Below, piece after piece: positions 33,476 to 42,341 of a stretch of 64,000 bases of DNA; position 1 is the first letter of the stretch; every line of letters starts with the position of its first letter. The notes under the pieces were generated by a model that did not search any database, was not told where the DNA came from, and saw nothing but the letters and a program-made list of their open reading frames with translations. A program made the position numbers and the translations under genes. Origin of the DNA: Microbacterium ginsengiterrae (GTDB taxonomy: Bacteria > Actinomycetota > Actinomycetes > Actinomycetales > Microbacteriaceae); contig NZ_JACHMU010000001.1 of NCBI RefSeq assembly GCF_014205075.1, forward strand, positions 2,356,001 to 2,420,000. The letters are read 5' to 3'.

Positions 33476-34338
33476 GCGACCACCGCCGGCGTGTGCGTCG
33501 CCGCGGATCGATGCTGCAGGGTCGGGTCGGTCGCTTCGCGCAGCGCGTCGCCCAGCAGGTTCAGGGCGAGCACCGTGATCGTGATGGCGAGTCCCGGCCA
33601 GATCACCGAAAGCGGGTGGATGCCGATGTACCGCTGCAGGTCCGAGAGCAACAGACCCCACGACGGCTCCGTGACGGAGGCGCCGAATCCGAGGTACGAC
33701 AGACCGGCCTCGGCGAGGACGGCGACGGCCATCGACCAGGACAACTGCACGATGAACACCGGTGCGGCGTTCGGCAGCAGGTGCCGCAGGAGGTTCTGCG
33801 CGGGGGTGAGGCCTGCCGCGCGCCCGGCGAGCACGAAGTCGCTCTGCTGCACACGGCGCAGCTCCGGACGAGTGACGCGTGCGATGTTCACCCCGAAGCC
33901 GATGCCGACGGACCAGACGACCACCCACAGCGATCCGCCCCACACGGAGGAGATCATCATGGCGATGATGAGGACGGGGAAGGCGATGAGGATGTCGACG
34001 AGCACCGCGACGGTCTCGCGCATCCAGCGGAACGTCAGGGCTCCCAGGGCCGCGAGCGCGATTCCCACCAGGGTCGCCACGATGCCGGCGCCGACGCTGA
34101 CGAAGACCGTGGTGCGTGCGCCGGCCATGATGAGGCTGAGGATGTCGCGCCCCGTACCGTCCGTCCCGAGCAGATGGGGCCACCCTGGAGCCGCCCACCG
34201 ATCGCGGACGTTCGTGCTGAGCGGGTTGAACGGCGTCCACACGAGCGCGACCAGCGCGATCAGGGCGATGGCCGCGACGGCGATGAGTCCGAAGCGTCCC
34301 GTCGCGCCGCCCCACAGACGATGCAGCCAGCGCGGCAT
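33472..34338 (-). CDS. Oligopeptide-type ABC importer, permease (DppC/OppC-like)
   Basis: A 288-aa permease with about six helices. A basic N-terminus and one helix (GLIAVAAIALIALVALVWTP) precede the periplasmic HLLGTDGTGRDILSLIMAGA, the DppC hallmark; the EAA-like loop is LAGRAAGLTPAQNLLRHLLP. It forms the membrane channel with DppB. The ATG at 34338 shares its A with the DppB stop. The family is clear; the substrate is not. Confidence 0.92.
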   Translation of the reverse strand: MPRWLHRLWGGATGRFGLIAVAAIALIALVALVWTPFNPLSTNVRDRWAAPGWPHLLGTDGTGRDILSLIMAGARTTVFVSVGAGIVATLVGIALAALGALTFRWMRETVAVLVDILIAFPVLIIAMMISSVWGGSLWVVVWSVGIGFGVNIARVTRPELRRVQQSDFVLAGRAAGLTPAQNLLRHLLPNAAPVFIVQLSWSMAVAVLAEAGLSYLGFGASVTEPSWGLLLSDLQRYIGIHPLSVIWPGLAITITVLALNLLGDALREATDPTLQHRSAATHTPAVVA

Positions 34339-35285
34339 CAGGCCTCCCTCTGTCGCGGGTCGACGAAGTGATGGATGAGATCGACGAGGAAGCCGATCAC
34401 CAGGACGAGGCCGGTGAGGACGAGCAGCTCGCTCTGCACCTTGACGAGGTCGCGCGTGCCGACGTCGGCGACGAGCATCCGTCCGATGCCGGGGAGCGTG
34501 AAGAGCTGTTCGATGATGACGGAGCCGACCACGATCCCCGCGACCTGGAGTCCGAGCACGGTGACGATGGACAGGCCGACGGCGGGGATGCCGTGCTGGA
34601 TCAGCGCGCGGTTGCGGCTGAGCCCCTTCGCGGCGGCGGTGCGAACGAAATCCTGTCCACGGGCCTGCAGGGTGGCGCTGCGGACGAACCGCAGGAGCAT
34701 GGCGCCCTCCACGATGCCGATGGTCAGGGCCGGCAGCACGAGGGCGCGCAGCGCCTGCCCCGGCTGGTCCCAGCCGGCGCGGGGGAACCCCTGTGCGGGC
34801 AGCCACCCGAGCCAGACCGCGAACACGACGATCAGCATCATGCCCGCCCAGATGACCGGAACGGCGGCGAGGGCCTGTGCGGTGACACTGAGCGCGGTGC
34901 CCCCCGCGCGGCCGCGCAGGAGCGCGGAGAGGATGCCGAACGGAACGGCGATGAGGAGGGCGATCACCAGGGACATGATCCCCAGCGGCACCGTGACCTG
35001 CGCCTTCTCCGCGATCTCTGCGCCGACGGACGCGCCGCTGAGCTGCGACGTGCCGAGGTCGCCGGTCAGCACGCCGCCGATCCACTCGCCGTACTGCACG
35101 TGCAGCGGCCGATCGAGCCCCAACGATTCGCGCAGCGCGGCGACGGTGGCGGGGGAGGCCTGCGTGCCGGCGATGAGCTGGGCGACGTCACCTGGGAAGA
35201 CTCGAAGAGTGAGGAAGATGAGCACGCTCGACACGAGGAGCCCCGCGATCAGCAGGACTCCTCGTGTGAGCGTGTAGCGGATCAA
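34338..35285 (-). CDS. Oligopeptide-type ABC importer, permease (DppB/OppB-like)
   Basis: A 315-aa permease with six helices. The opening (YTLTRGVLLIAGLLVSSVLI, then FLTLRVFPGDVAQLIAGTQA) and the EAA loop (VRTAAAKGLSRNRALIQHGI) are those of DppB/OppB; the end VLVIGFLVDLIHHFVDPR is conserved. The start is TTG at 35285, six bases after the stop of the binding protein; no better start fits the N-terminal helix. A rare start in a core subunit may lower its translation. Confidence 0.9.
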   Translation of the reverse strand: MIRYTLTRGVLLIAGLLVSSVLIFLTLRVFPGDVAQLIAGTQASPATVAALRESLGLDRPLHVQYGEWIGGVLTGDLGTSQLSGASVGAEIAEKAQVTVPLGIMSLVIALLIAVPFGILSALLRGRAGGTALSVTAQALAAVPVIWAGMMLIVVFAVWLGWLPAQGFPRAGWDQPGQALRALVLPALTIGIVEGAMLLRFVRSATLQARGQDFVRTAAAKGLSRNRALIQHGIPAVGLSIVTVLGLQVAGIVVGSVIIEQLFTLPGIGRMLVADVGTRDLVKVQSELLVLTGLVLVIGFLVDLIHHFVDPRQREA

Positions 35286-35291
35286 CGGCGA

Positions 35292-36809
35292 TCAATCGGA
35301 CGAGACGGTGACGCCTGCGAGATCGATGCGCGAGTTGATGGAGTCCTCCGGGAATCCGGAGACCGTCGGGCGAACGGCCGTGATCGTCTCACCCGTGTAG
35401 AGCCAGTCCGCGGCGTGGTCCTCGGAGACGAGGCGCGCGGCCTGCGCCAGCAGTTCGGCTGATGCATCAGGATCGATCTCCGCGAGCGCCTGCGCGTACA
35501 GGGCCTGCACCTCGGGGTTGTCGTAGCCGAAGTAGTAGTCCGGGTTGGCGAAATTACCGAAGTCGCGCGGCTCGACGTGCAGGACGAAGCTCAGGTCGTA
35601 ATCCTTGTTCGTGTAGACGTCCTCGAGCCAGGTCGAGAACTCGACGGTGTCGACCTCGAGGGTCACGCCGATCGCGTTGAAGTCCGACACGAGCACCTGC
35701 GACACCGTCGTGCCGTAGAAGTTCGGGATCGTGAGGGTGAGATCGAGATCCTCCTGCCCGGCTTCGGCGAGCAGCTCCTTCGCGCGCTCCGGGTCGTACG
35801 GGGCGAGCTCAGCGAGGTCCTCGTACCCGGGGTCGAGCTCAGGGATGGGCCCGTAGAGCGCCTGACCGGCGCCGACGGCTTCGATGAGGCCCTCGTGGTC
35901 GATGCCGAGCCGCAGCGCCTCGCGGACCCGGACGTCGTCGAGAGGGGCGGAGGCGTTGTTGAACGCCAGCGTCGCCTTGTCCGTCGTACGACCCCTGGTC
36001 AGTGTGAACTCGCCGGAGTCCTCCAGCTGGGGAGCGAGGTTCGGATCGACGGCGGTGAGCACGTCGAGGCTGCCGTCCAGGGCGGCGTTCACCCCGGCGG
36101 TGAAGTCGGGGATGTACTCGAACACGACTTCTGCCACGCCAGCGAGATCGCCCCAATAGTCGTCGAAGCGACTGAAGGTGATCGTGCTGCCCTTGCTCCA
36201 CTTCTGCAGAGTGAACGGTCCGGTGCCGTTCTCCGCCGTCTTCAGATCCGTGCTGTCTCCGCTGCGGAAGACGAGTCCTGCCGGACCGGTCAGCGCGAAC
36301 AGGAAGTTCTGGTTCGGCTCGGACAGCGTGATCACGACGGTCTCCGCGTCGGGCGCCTCGATCGATTCGACGGCCGCGAAATCCGCATGCCCCTGGAGGG
36401 ACTCGTCGGTGCGCACCGCCTCGTAGGAGTCGACGACGTCGGCGGAGGTCATCTCCGACCCGTCATGGAAGGTGACGCCCTCGTTGAGGGTGAAGGTGTA
36501 GGTGAGGCCGTCGTCCGAGACGTCGAACTCCGTCGCCAGCCGTGGTTCGACGGTGTTGTCCTGCGCACGGGTGACGAGGCCCTCGTACACGTTGTCGACG
36601 AGGATCTGTTCGAGCGCGGCGCCGCTGGTCTGACGGATGTCGAGGTTCGTCGGCTCGAGGACGAGACCGACGGTGAGTGTCGCATTCGGGTCGGGTTCGC
36701 CGACGGTGGTCTCGGACGGTTCCGGGGATGAGCTCGTGCAAGCGCTCAGGATCACGGCGCTCGCCGCGAGCGCGGCGATCACGGTGAGGCGTGTGGTGCG
36801 GCGTGTCAT
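35292..36809 (-). CDS. ABC importer substrate-binding lipoprotein (SBP_bac_5 family)
   Basis: A 505-aa binding lipoprotein. The signal sequence VIAALAASAVILSAC ends in the lipobox LSAC (Cys24), giving a membrane-anchored exterior protein. The body shows ATLTVGLVLEPTNLDIRQTS, TYTFTLNEGVTFHDGSEMTS and NGTGPFTLQKWSKGSTITFS, typical of peptide/nickel-binding SBP family 5. The ligand may be a peptide, glutathione-like or sugar compound; sequence does not say. It is the first gene of the transporter operon and has AGAGGAT upstream. The alpha/beta hydrolase gene lies 71 bp before it on the same strand. Confidence 0.92.
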   Translation of the reverse strand: MTRRTTRLTVIAALAASAVILSACTSSSPEPSETTVGEPDPNATLTVGLVLEPTNLDIRQTSGAALEQILVDNVYEGLVTRAQDNTVEPRLATEFDVSDDGLTYTFTLNEGVTFHDGSEMTSADVVDSYEAVRTDESLQGHADFAAVESIEAPDAETVVITLSEPNQNFLFALTGPAGLVFRSGDSTDLKTAENGTGPFTLQKWSKGSTITFSRFDDYWGDLAGVAEVVFEYIPDFTAGVNAALDGSLDVLTAVDPNLAPQLEDSGEFTLTRGRTTDKATLAFNNASAPLDDVRVREALRLGIDHEGLIEAVGAGQALYGPIPELDPGYEDLAELAPYDPERAKELLAEAGQEDLDLTLTIPNFYGTTVSQVLVSDFNAIGVTLEVDTVEFSTWLEDVYTNKDYDLSFVLHVEPRDFGNFANPDYYFGYDNPEVQALYAQALAEIDPDASAELLAQAARLVSEDHAADWLYTGETITAVRPTVSGFPEDSINSRIDLAGVTVSSD

Positions 36810-36880
36810 GTGGTGCGGGATCCTCTCGGGGCGGCAGCTGCTGTGTGCCGGTTCGGACGGTGCCTGAGGCGGCAGGGGGG

Positions 36881-37798
36881 TCAGACGGGGAGGTCCGCCG
36901 CGGAGATGAGCTCAGCGAGCGCGGCGGGGGCGGTCTCCTGGACGTTGTGCGTGGCATCGAGGGCGACGACGTGTGCCGCCGGTACGCGGCGCTGGAGCTC
37001 GTCGGCATCCGCTGCGCTGACGAAGCCTCGGGTCGCCCTCACGAGGGTGAGCGGGGCGGTGACCGCCGCCAGGTCGTCCCAGCCGCCGGCGTGCAGTCCT
37101 GAACGGCTCGTCGCCTCGTGCGCGGCGTCGCTGTCGAGGACTGCGGCGGCGAGGTGTGCGAAGTGATGCTTCCACTCGATCCGGCCGTCCGGGCGGACGC
37201 GGGTGTTCAGGAACACGCCGCGCTCGGTCTCCGGGCGGCTCCCTCCGAATCCGAGGGACATCGCGCGCTCGACGAGCTCATCGCGGGTGGCGAAGTCGGT
37301 GGGGCCCTCGTAGAACGCCCGAAGGGCGGAGGGGCCGGCCGAGGTGTCGATTCCCGGTGTGATGTCGACGATGATGAGCTCGTCGACGAGCTCGGGGTGG
37401 GCGGCGGCAACCGCTGCCGCCGTCAGACCGCCGAGGGACTGACCGACGAGGATCTGCGGGCGGTTCGTCCATTCCCTCAACGCCTGAGCGACGTCCGGTG
37501 CGAGGGTGCGGCCGGAGTAGTCGGCGTCCGTTCGCCAGCTGGAGTCGCCGTGTCCGGCGAGATCGATCGCGAGGACGGGCCGTCCGAGCAGGAGGGCTGT
37601 GGTGTCCCAGGTGTGCGCATTGAGTCCGGCGCCGTGCAGGAGGGTGACTTCCGGATCGCCCTCTCCGTAACGGAGCGCGCTGAGTTCGCGGCCGTCGGCG
37701 AGCGTGAGGGTCACACGTTCGACACGCGGAACGGGCACGCTCAGCTTCTCTGCCTGCAGGGGGAGGTAGTGGAACTCGCCGTTGTCGGTCACGCCCAT
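36881..37798 (-). CDS. Alpha/beta hydrolase
   Basis: A 305-aa hydrolase. Oxyanion-hole region VTLLHGAGLNAHTWDTTALL, the nucleophile elbow [20 protein letters not shown] with the active serine, and the late His block ALDATHNVQETAP. AIDLAGHGDSSW follows strand 4 as in esterase/lipase and lactonase families. No signal peptide is seen, so it is cytoplasmic. It lies upstream of the ABC importer and in the same direction, which suggests it cleaves an imported ester or amide. ATG at 37798; divergent from the glycosyltransferase. Confidence 0.85.
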   Translation of the reverse strand: MGVTDNGEFHYLPLQAEKLSVPVPRVERVTLTLADGRELSALRYGEGDPEVTLLHGAGLNAHTWDTTALLLGRPVLAIDLAGHGDSSWRTDADYSGRTLAPDVAQALREWTNRPQILVGQSLGGLTAAAVAAAHPELVDELIIVDITPGIDTSAGPSALRAFYEGPTDFATRDELVERAMSLGFGGSRPETERGVFLNTRVRPDGRIEWKHHFAHLAAAVLDSDAAHEATSRSGLHAGGWDDLAAVTAPLTLVRATRGFVSAADADELQRRVPAAHVVALDATHNVQETAPAALAELISAADLPV

Positions 37799-37960
37799 AT
37801 TCTGCTCTCATCCCGAGGCTGGCGCGAAACCCGAGAGCAATTCGACAAATTATCACGCGTTCTGACTGTGCAGACAGCTCAGAAAGTGCGCATACGCCTG
37901 TGCGATATGATTTCGCGGTGCTGAGGATGCCTCCCAGTCGAGGTTGTTAGCCTCAGGCGG

Positions 37961-39481
37961 ATGCGGTCCTCTCTTCTCTCCACGCACTTCCGCCCCGGCG
38001 CTCAGTTCGTGCTGAGCTGGAGCATTCCCGACTCCTTCGGAGGGATGACCGGAGCGCTGCTGCACCGCTCCCGCGCATTCGTCGAGCAGGCCGGTCGCCC
38101 GGTGGACATCCTCACGCTCGATGATCGCATCGACACCCCGGAGCTCGAACAGCGCCTTCGTGCCGATGGCGAGGTCATCGACGGCATGCGGATCATCAAC
38201 ATCTGGGACTGGTTCCGTGCGGTGGAGATCAACGGACGCGACGACGGTCCGCCGTCGCACGAGCATGACCCGATCGCTCCGGGCCCGAACGTGCAGGAAT
38301 CAGGGCGTGACGGTGTCGTCCTGCTGAGGGAACTGCGCGATGAGGACGGGCAGGCGCGGTCGGTCGATCGCCTGCGCCCTGACGGGAGCCTCCTCGTCAG
38401 CGACCGGCGTGATGCCGAAGGCGGAACCCGGAGTGTCGTGCTCTACGACAGCGCCGGTGTGCCGGTGCGCAGTTGGGGCAGCGTCTGGGGCGTCTATCGC
38501 CACTGGCTGGATGAGATCATCGGCGGCCAGGAGAGCTTCCTCATCGTCGACTCCAAGACGGCGGCCCGTTTCGCGCGCACCTACCGGCGCCGCAACGTCG
38601 TCACCATGCACGTCCTGCACGGCTCGCATCGTTCGGCGGACGGGTCAGCCCTCAGCGCATCCCGCCGGAGCGTGCTGGAGAACCTGGCGCACTTCGATTC
38701 CGTCGTCCTGCTCACCAAGGCGCAGCGCGAGGATCTCGTGCGAGATCTCGGACCCTTCCCTCACCTGGCTGTCATCCCGAACGGGTTCGATCACGCGGCT
38801 GAGTCGAGCGCCACCGCCCAGACGCGCCGGCGCGGGCGCGGGGTCATGCTCTCCTCGCTCATCGCCCGCAAGCGCGTGTCCCACGCGATCAAGGCGATCG
38901 CCAGGGCTTCGCGCGAAGTGGACGTGACGCTGGACGTGTTCGGCGAGGGGGAGCGCCGGCCGCTGCTGGAGAAGACGATCGGATCCCTCGATGCATCCGA
39001 CCGCGTGTCGCTGCGCGGCCATGACGTCGGTGCGCGGTCGACCTTCGCGACAGCGGACTTCATGCTGTTGACCTCGAAGGCCGAGGGGCTGCCTCTCGCC
39101 CTCGTCGAGGGCATGGCGGCAGGGTGCATCCCGATCGCATACGACATCGCCTACGGCCCGGCCGACGTGATCGATGACGGCAGGAACGGCTTCCTCGTGC
39201 CACCCGGTGACATCGACGCACTCGCGCAGCGCGTCGTCGCTCTCCAGCGGCTGCCAGAACGTGCCGTCGAGTCCATGCGGCGCCGTGCGCGGGCGACGGC
39301 GGAGCGCTTCGGAGACGCCTCCGTCACCCGCGCGTGGGCACGCGAGATGGAGCGGGCCTACGAGCGCAAGCACGCGGGCGATCCCGGAGCGTCCGTGGCG
39401 CGGCGGATACGCCGGGTGGCCGGGCGCGCCAAGCGCCGTGCGGTCAGGCTCAGCGGCGGGTACGACGACTCAGACGCGTGA
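37961..39481 (+). CDS. GT4 glycosyltransferase, TagE/TarM-like
   Basis: A 506-aa protein. The N-terminal half (1-230) holds SIPDSFGGMTGALLHRSRAF and SVWGVYRHWLDEIIGGQESF, then FLIVDSKTAARFARTY, features seen in poly(glycerol-phosphate) glucosyltransferases of the TagE/TarM group. The C-terminal GT-B domain includes SSLIARKRVSHAIKAIARAS and the sugar-nucleotide loop TSKAEGLPLALVEGMAAGCI. Teichoic-acid or other surface glycosylation is inferred. A basic C-terminus (RRIRRVAGRAKRRAVR) may bind membrane. TAGCCT lies 7 nt before the ATG. The end overlaps the convergent acyltransferase by 12 bp. Confidence 0.82.
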   Translation: MRSSLLSTHFRPGAQFVLSWSIPDSFGGMTGALLHRSRAFVEQAGRPVDILTLDDRIDTPELEQRLRADGEVIDGMRIINIWDWFRAVEINGRDDGPPSHEHDPIAPGPNVQESGRDGVVLLRELRDEDGQARSVDRLRPDGSLLVSDRRDAEGGTRSVVLYDSAGVPVRSWGSVWGVYRHWLDEIIGGQESFLIVDSKTAARFARTYRRRNVVTMHVLHGSHRSADGSALSASRRSVLENLAHFDSVVLLTKAQREDLVRDLGPFPHLAVIPNGFDHAAESSATAQTRRRGRGVMLSSLIARKRVSHAIKAIARASREVDVTLDVFGEGERRPLLEKTIGSLDASDRVSLRGHDVGARSTFATADFMLLTSKAEGLPLALVEGMAAGCIPIAYDIAYGPADVIDDGRNGFLVPPGDIDALAQRVVALQRLPERAVESMRRRARATAERFGDASVTRAWAREMERAYERKHAGDPGASVARRIRRVAGRAKRRAVRLSGGYDDSDA

Positions 39482-40573
39482 CAGCAGCCGCGTCGACGAT
39501 GCGCCGGCGGCCTTCGCGAGCCGGTGCGCCGGCGCTTCGACGAACCGGTGGAACAGCTCCGCCATGATCAGGCTCGCCGGTATGCCGACCGCCATCACCC
39601 ACGGCCAGTTCGCGCTGCCCCACAGATAGGTCAGGGTCGCCAGTATCGGGACGTGGACGAGGTAGAGGCTGTAGGAGACGCGGCCGAGCCACTGCGGTGT
39701 GCGGCCCTCGAGTGCGCCTCGAAAGGCCGGCCAGCCCATCGCTGCGACGATGATGAGGGCGGCACCGACGCCGGCCAGCCCCCAGCAGACCCGACCCGCG
39801 ATGCTCCCAGGCGCGGCGATCGGCCGCGCGAGCCAGCTCGCGATCAGCAGGGTCAGGGCGAGGACGGTCACGCTCGGCCAGAAAGCCGCGTGGCGGCGGC
39901 GGCGCGCCCAGGCCAGCAGATCATCGATGCGCACGGCCATGAGAGCCCCGAGCATGAACACCGGCAGGTACACGAGTGCGGGTACGTCGATCACGCGCCC
40001 TGCGACCGTGAGCAGGCACGCGACGATCGCTGCGACGATCGCGTGACGGCGCAGCAGGACCGCGACCCCCACGAACAACGGAAGCGCGAGCGAGAAGATG
40101 AGCTCCCATCGCAGCGACCACAGCACGTTGTTGATGTCATAGCTGCGCAACAGGAGGAAGGACTCCTGCAGGAAGGACGACGGGGTCACGCCTGTGGCCT
40201 GCGCCTTCTGCATCCACGAGTCGTCGGGCATCGTCGACGGGTCGCGCGGCACCAGCGCGATGAGGATGGCGGCGAACACGACGGAGCCCCAGACCGGGAG
40301 GTAGAGCCGCAAGAGCCGAGTGGGGTAGTAGCGGAGCCAACGGAACCCGTCCCGCAGGACCGGGAGAGTGACCACCAGTCCGGAGAGCACGAAGAAGACG
40401 AGCACCGCCTCCGTGCCGGCGAACACCACTTTCCCAGGGCTCTGCGTGAGCCAGGTCGCGAGCCCGCCGTCGAGGTGCGGCATCGCGATGAGGCTGCAGT
40501 GGTAGACGAGCACGATCAGCGCGGCCGAGCCGCGGACCCCGTCCAGACTTGATATGCGCTGAGAGCTCGCCAT
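39470..40573 (-). CDS. Acyltransferase-3 family membrane protein
   Basis: A 367-aa polytopic protein (about ten helices). RISSLDGVRGSAALIVLVYH with the conserved histidine, GTEAVLVFFVLSGLVVTLPV and late VSYSLYLVHVPILATL and HRFVEAPAHRLAK define the acyltransferase-3 family (OafA/NolL type), which O-acetylates surface sugars. It is convergent with a surface glycosyltransferase, consistent with polymer decoration. ATG at 40573 is preferred; an in-frame TTG lies at 40582. Confidence 0.88.
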   Translation of the reverse strand: MASSQRISSLDGVRGSAALIVLVYHCSLIAMPHLDGGLATWLTQSPGKVVFAGTEAVLVFFVLSGLVVTLPVLRDGFRWLRYYPTRLLRLYLPVWGSVVFAAILIALVPRDPSTMPDDSWMQKAQATGVTPSSFLQESFLLLRSYDINNVLWSLRWELIFSLALPLFVGVAVLLRRHAIVAAIVACLLTVAGRVIDVPALVYLPVFMLGALMAVRIDDLLAWARRRRHAAFWPSVTVLALTLLIASWLARPIAAPGSIAGRVCWGLAGVGAALIIVAAMGWPAFRGALEGRTPQWLGRVSYSLYLVHVPILATLTYLWGSANWPWVMAVGIPASLIMAELFHRFVEAPAHRLAKAAGASSTRLLSRV

Positions 40574-40617
40574 CCCGGCCAACGGTACCCGGACGGTCTG
40601 AGCCTAAGCTGGGGACC

Positions 40618-41094
40618 ATGAGCGAGACGCGTGTGCATCTGTCGAAGACCGAGCCGGCGGCGTACCAGGCTCTGGACGAGTTCTCCCGCTCCGTCGGCAG
40701 GATCTGCCGCGAGAACGGCATCGACGATCGCCTCAAGGAGATCGTCATGATCCACTGCTCTCAGCTCAACGGATGCGCCTACTGCACGCGCGTCCATCTC
40801 GATCGTGCGGTCACGGCAGGACTCGACATCGACACCCTCATGCAGATCGCGACCTGGCGCGAGAGCGGGGTGTTCTCGGATCGGGAGCGGGCCGCGCTCG
40901 AGCTCGCAGAGGCGTTCACCTTCATCCACGAGGAGGGGATCTCCGATGAGGTGTACGACCGCGTCGGCAGCGTGTTCACCGAGAAGGAGTACGCCGCACT
41001 CAGCTGGGCCTGCGTGTCGATCAACGCGTTCAACCGCATCGTGATCGCCGGACGCTATCCGGTGCCTCCCCGCCGAGCGGAGGCATCGGCGTGA
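40618..41094 (+). CDS. Carboxymuconolactone decarboxylase / AhpD-like protein
   Basis: A 158-aa alpha-helical protein of the CMD/AhpD family. The block EIVMIHCSQLNGCAYCTRVH gives exactly E-x11-C-x2-C-x3-H, the catalytic pattern of AhpD alkylhydroperoxidase. A peroxidase or disulfide reductase role is likely; no AhpC is nearby. TAAGCT lies 7 nt before the ATG (leaderless). The tyrosine phosphatase gene starts within its stop region (GTGA overlap), so both are translated together. Confidence 0.9.
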   Translation: MSETRVHLSKTEPAAYQALDEFSRSVGRICRENGIDDRLKEIVMIHCSQLNGCAYCTRVHLDRAVTAGLDIDTLMQIATWRESGVFSDRERAALELAEAFTFIHEEGISDEVYDRVGSVFTEKEYAALSWACVSINAFNRIVIAGRYPVPPRRAEASA

Positions 41095-41798
41095 CGGTCC
41101 TCGATCTCCCCGGTGTCTTCAACGCCCGAGACGTCGGCGGGATGCCGGTCGCCGGCGGACGCATCCGGGAAGGGGCGCTGCTGCGCTCCGGGAGTCTCGT
41201 GGCGGCCACGGCTGCCGGGGTGTCCGAGATCGAACGCCGCGTCGCCCACATCGTCGACCTGCGCGACGGGCAGGAGGTCGCCGAGGCGCCATCGGCGGTG
41301 GCGTCGGTCCCCACCACGAATCTCCCGCTGTTCCTCGGCTCCGTCGCCTCGTTCTTCGACGACGACCTCAGCCTGGATGAGATGTACCGAAGCCTGCTCG
41401 AGAAGAGCGGAGAACGACTCGCCGACGCGATCCGCGTGATCGCGCGTGAGGAGCGGACGCTCGTGCACTGCACCGTCGGCAAGGACCGCACCGGTCTCAC
41501 CGTGGCGCTGACGCTGTCGGCCGTGGGCGCGGAACGCGAGGCCGTCGTCGACGATTACGCGCTGACAGCGTCGCAGCTTCCCGCCGAACGCAATCGCCGT
41601 ATCACCGCGTTCCTTCGTGCCCAGCATCCGCACGCCGAGAACGCGGTGGCACTTGCGACGCTCTCGCCGGCAGGGGTCATGCGCGGCCTGCTGGACGAGG
41701 TCGACAGCCGGTGGGGGTCGGCGGCGGACTACCTCCGTGCGCAGGGGATGGCGGACGCCGAACTCCTCTCGTTGCGGTCCGCACTCGTCGAACGGTGA
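41091..41798 (+). CDS. Tyrosine-protein phosphatase (PtpB/Y_phosphatase3 type)
   Basis: A 235-aa phosphatase. FNARDVGGMPVAGGRIREG, HIVDLRDGQEV, and the P-loop TLVHCTVGKDRTGLTVAL (C-x5-R with Lys and Asp, as in the atypical MptpB/lipid phosphatase group), then the late VDDYALTASQ helix. It may act on phosphotyrosine or phosphoinositides. The start is GTG at 41091, overlapping the AhpD-like stop by 4 bp. No signal sequence. Confidence 0.9.
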   Translation: MTVLDLPGVFNARDVGGMPVAGGRIREGALLRSGSLVAATAAGVSEIERRVAHIVDLRDGQEVAEAPSAVASVPTTNLPLFLGSVASFFDDDLSLDEMYRSLLEKSGERLADAIRVIAREERTLVHCTVGKDRTGLTVALTLSAVGAEREAVVDDYALTASQLPAERNRRITAFLRAQHPHAENAVALATLSPAGVMRGLLDEVDSRWGSAADYLRAQGMADAELLSLRSALVER

Positions 41799-41828
41799 GC
41801 CTGCGCCGCCGAGCAGCGGGCGTTCGAG

Positions 41829-41847
41829 ATAGGTAAGGCAACCCTTC
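41829..41847. promoter_or_regulatory. Iron box (DtxR/IdeR-type operator) before the SIP gene
   Basis: ATAGGTAAGGCAACCCTTC matches 13 of 19 positions of the DtxR/IdeR consensus TTAGGTTAGGCTAACCTAA, including the central AGGxxAGGC. It overlaps the -35 region of a promoter whose -10 is TATGCT (41856-41861). Binding would block the promoter when iron is plentiful. Confidence 0.65.
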
Positions 41848-41870
41848 ATAGGTGATATGCTGGCAGCATC

Positions 41871-42341
41871 ATGACCACCTCCACCGAAGTGCGCGGCGGA
41901 CGAGCCAGGCGACGCGAAGCGCGTCGACGCTCGCATCACCTGGTGACCGCCGACGAGACCTCGCTGCTCGAACTCGAGACGTTCCTGGCGACGCTTCCGC
42001 TGTGTGCCTCGGGCCGCGTGTTCATCGAAGTGCCGGACGCCCGCGACATCGGCGTCATCGAGGCACCCGCGCGGATGACCGTCACCTGGCTCGCGCGATC
42101 GTCGCGCTCCGGGGCACCGGGGAGCGGGCGCCCGTGCGCGCCCGGAACGGCACTGGCCCGCGCCACCTGCGCCTGGGCCGACGAGATGCTGTGCGACGAC
42201 GAGATGCCGACGCACATCACTCTGCTGGGCGGCTACCTGGGTACTGCGGACATCGTCGAGCACCTCAAGACGGATCTTCGGGTGCCCGAGGCCGCGATCA
42301 GCGTTCCCGAGCGCTTCGGCCTGCTGTCCTCCGAGAACTGA
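41871..42341 (+). CDS. SIP-domain protein (siderophore-interacting, iron-regulated)
   Basis: A 156-aa protein equivalent to the C-terminal domain of siderophore-interacting proteins. ADETSLLELETFLATLPLCA, GRVFIEVPDARDI, MTVTWLARSSRSG, and the acidic WADEMLCDDEMPTHITLLG match the SIP family. The FAD-binding half of ViuB/YqjH-type ferric-siderophore reductases is absent, so it may be a partner or scavenging form. An iron box at 41829-41847 predicts repression by an IdeR-type regulator. A basic N-terminal tail (GGRARRREARRRSHH) is unusual. It overlaps the convergent gene by 44 bp. Confidence 0.82.
   Translation: MTTSTEVRGGRARRREARRRSHHLVTADETSLLELETFLATLPLCASGRVFIEVPDARDIGVIEAPARMTVTWLARSSRSGAPGSGRPCAPGTALARATCAWADEMLCDDEMPTHITLLGGYLGTADIVEHLKTDLRVPEAAISVPERFGLLSSEN

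Noticed and set aside
41857..41874. A 5-codon ORF overlapping the SIP start (ATGA)
   Set aside because: Its ATG is part of the predicted -10 TATGCT, so it would not be transcribed.
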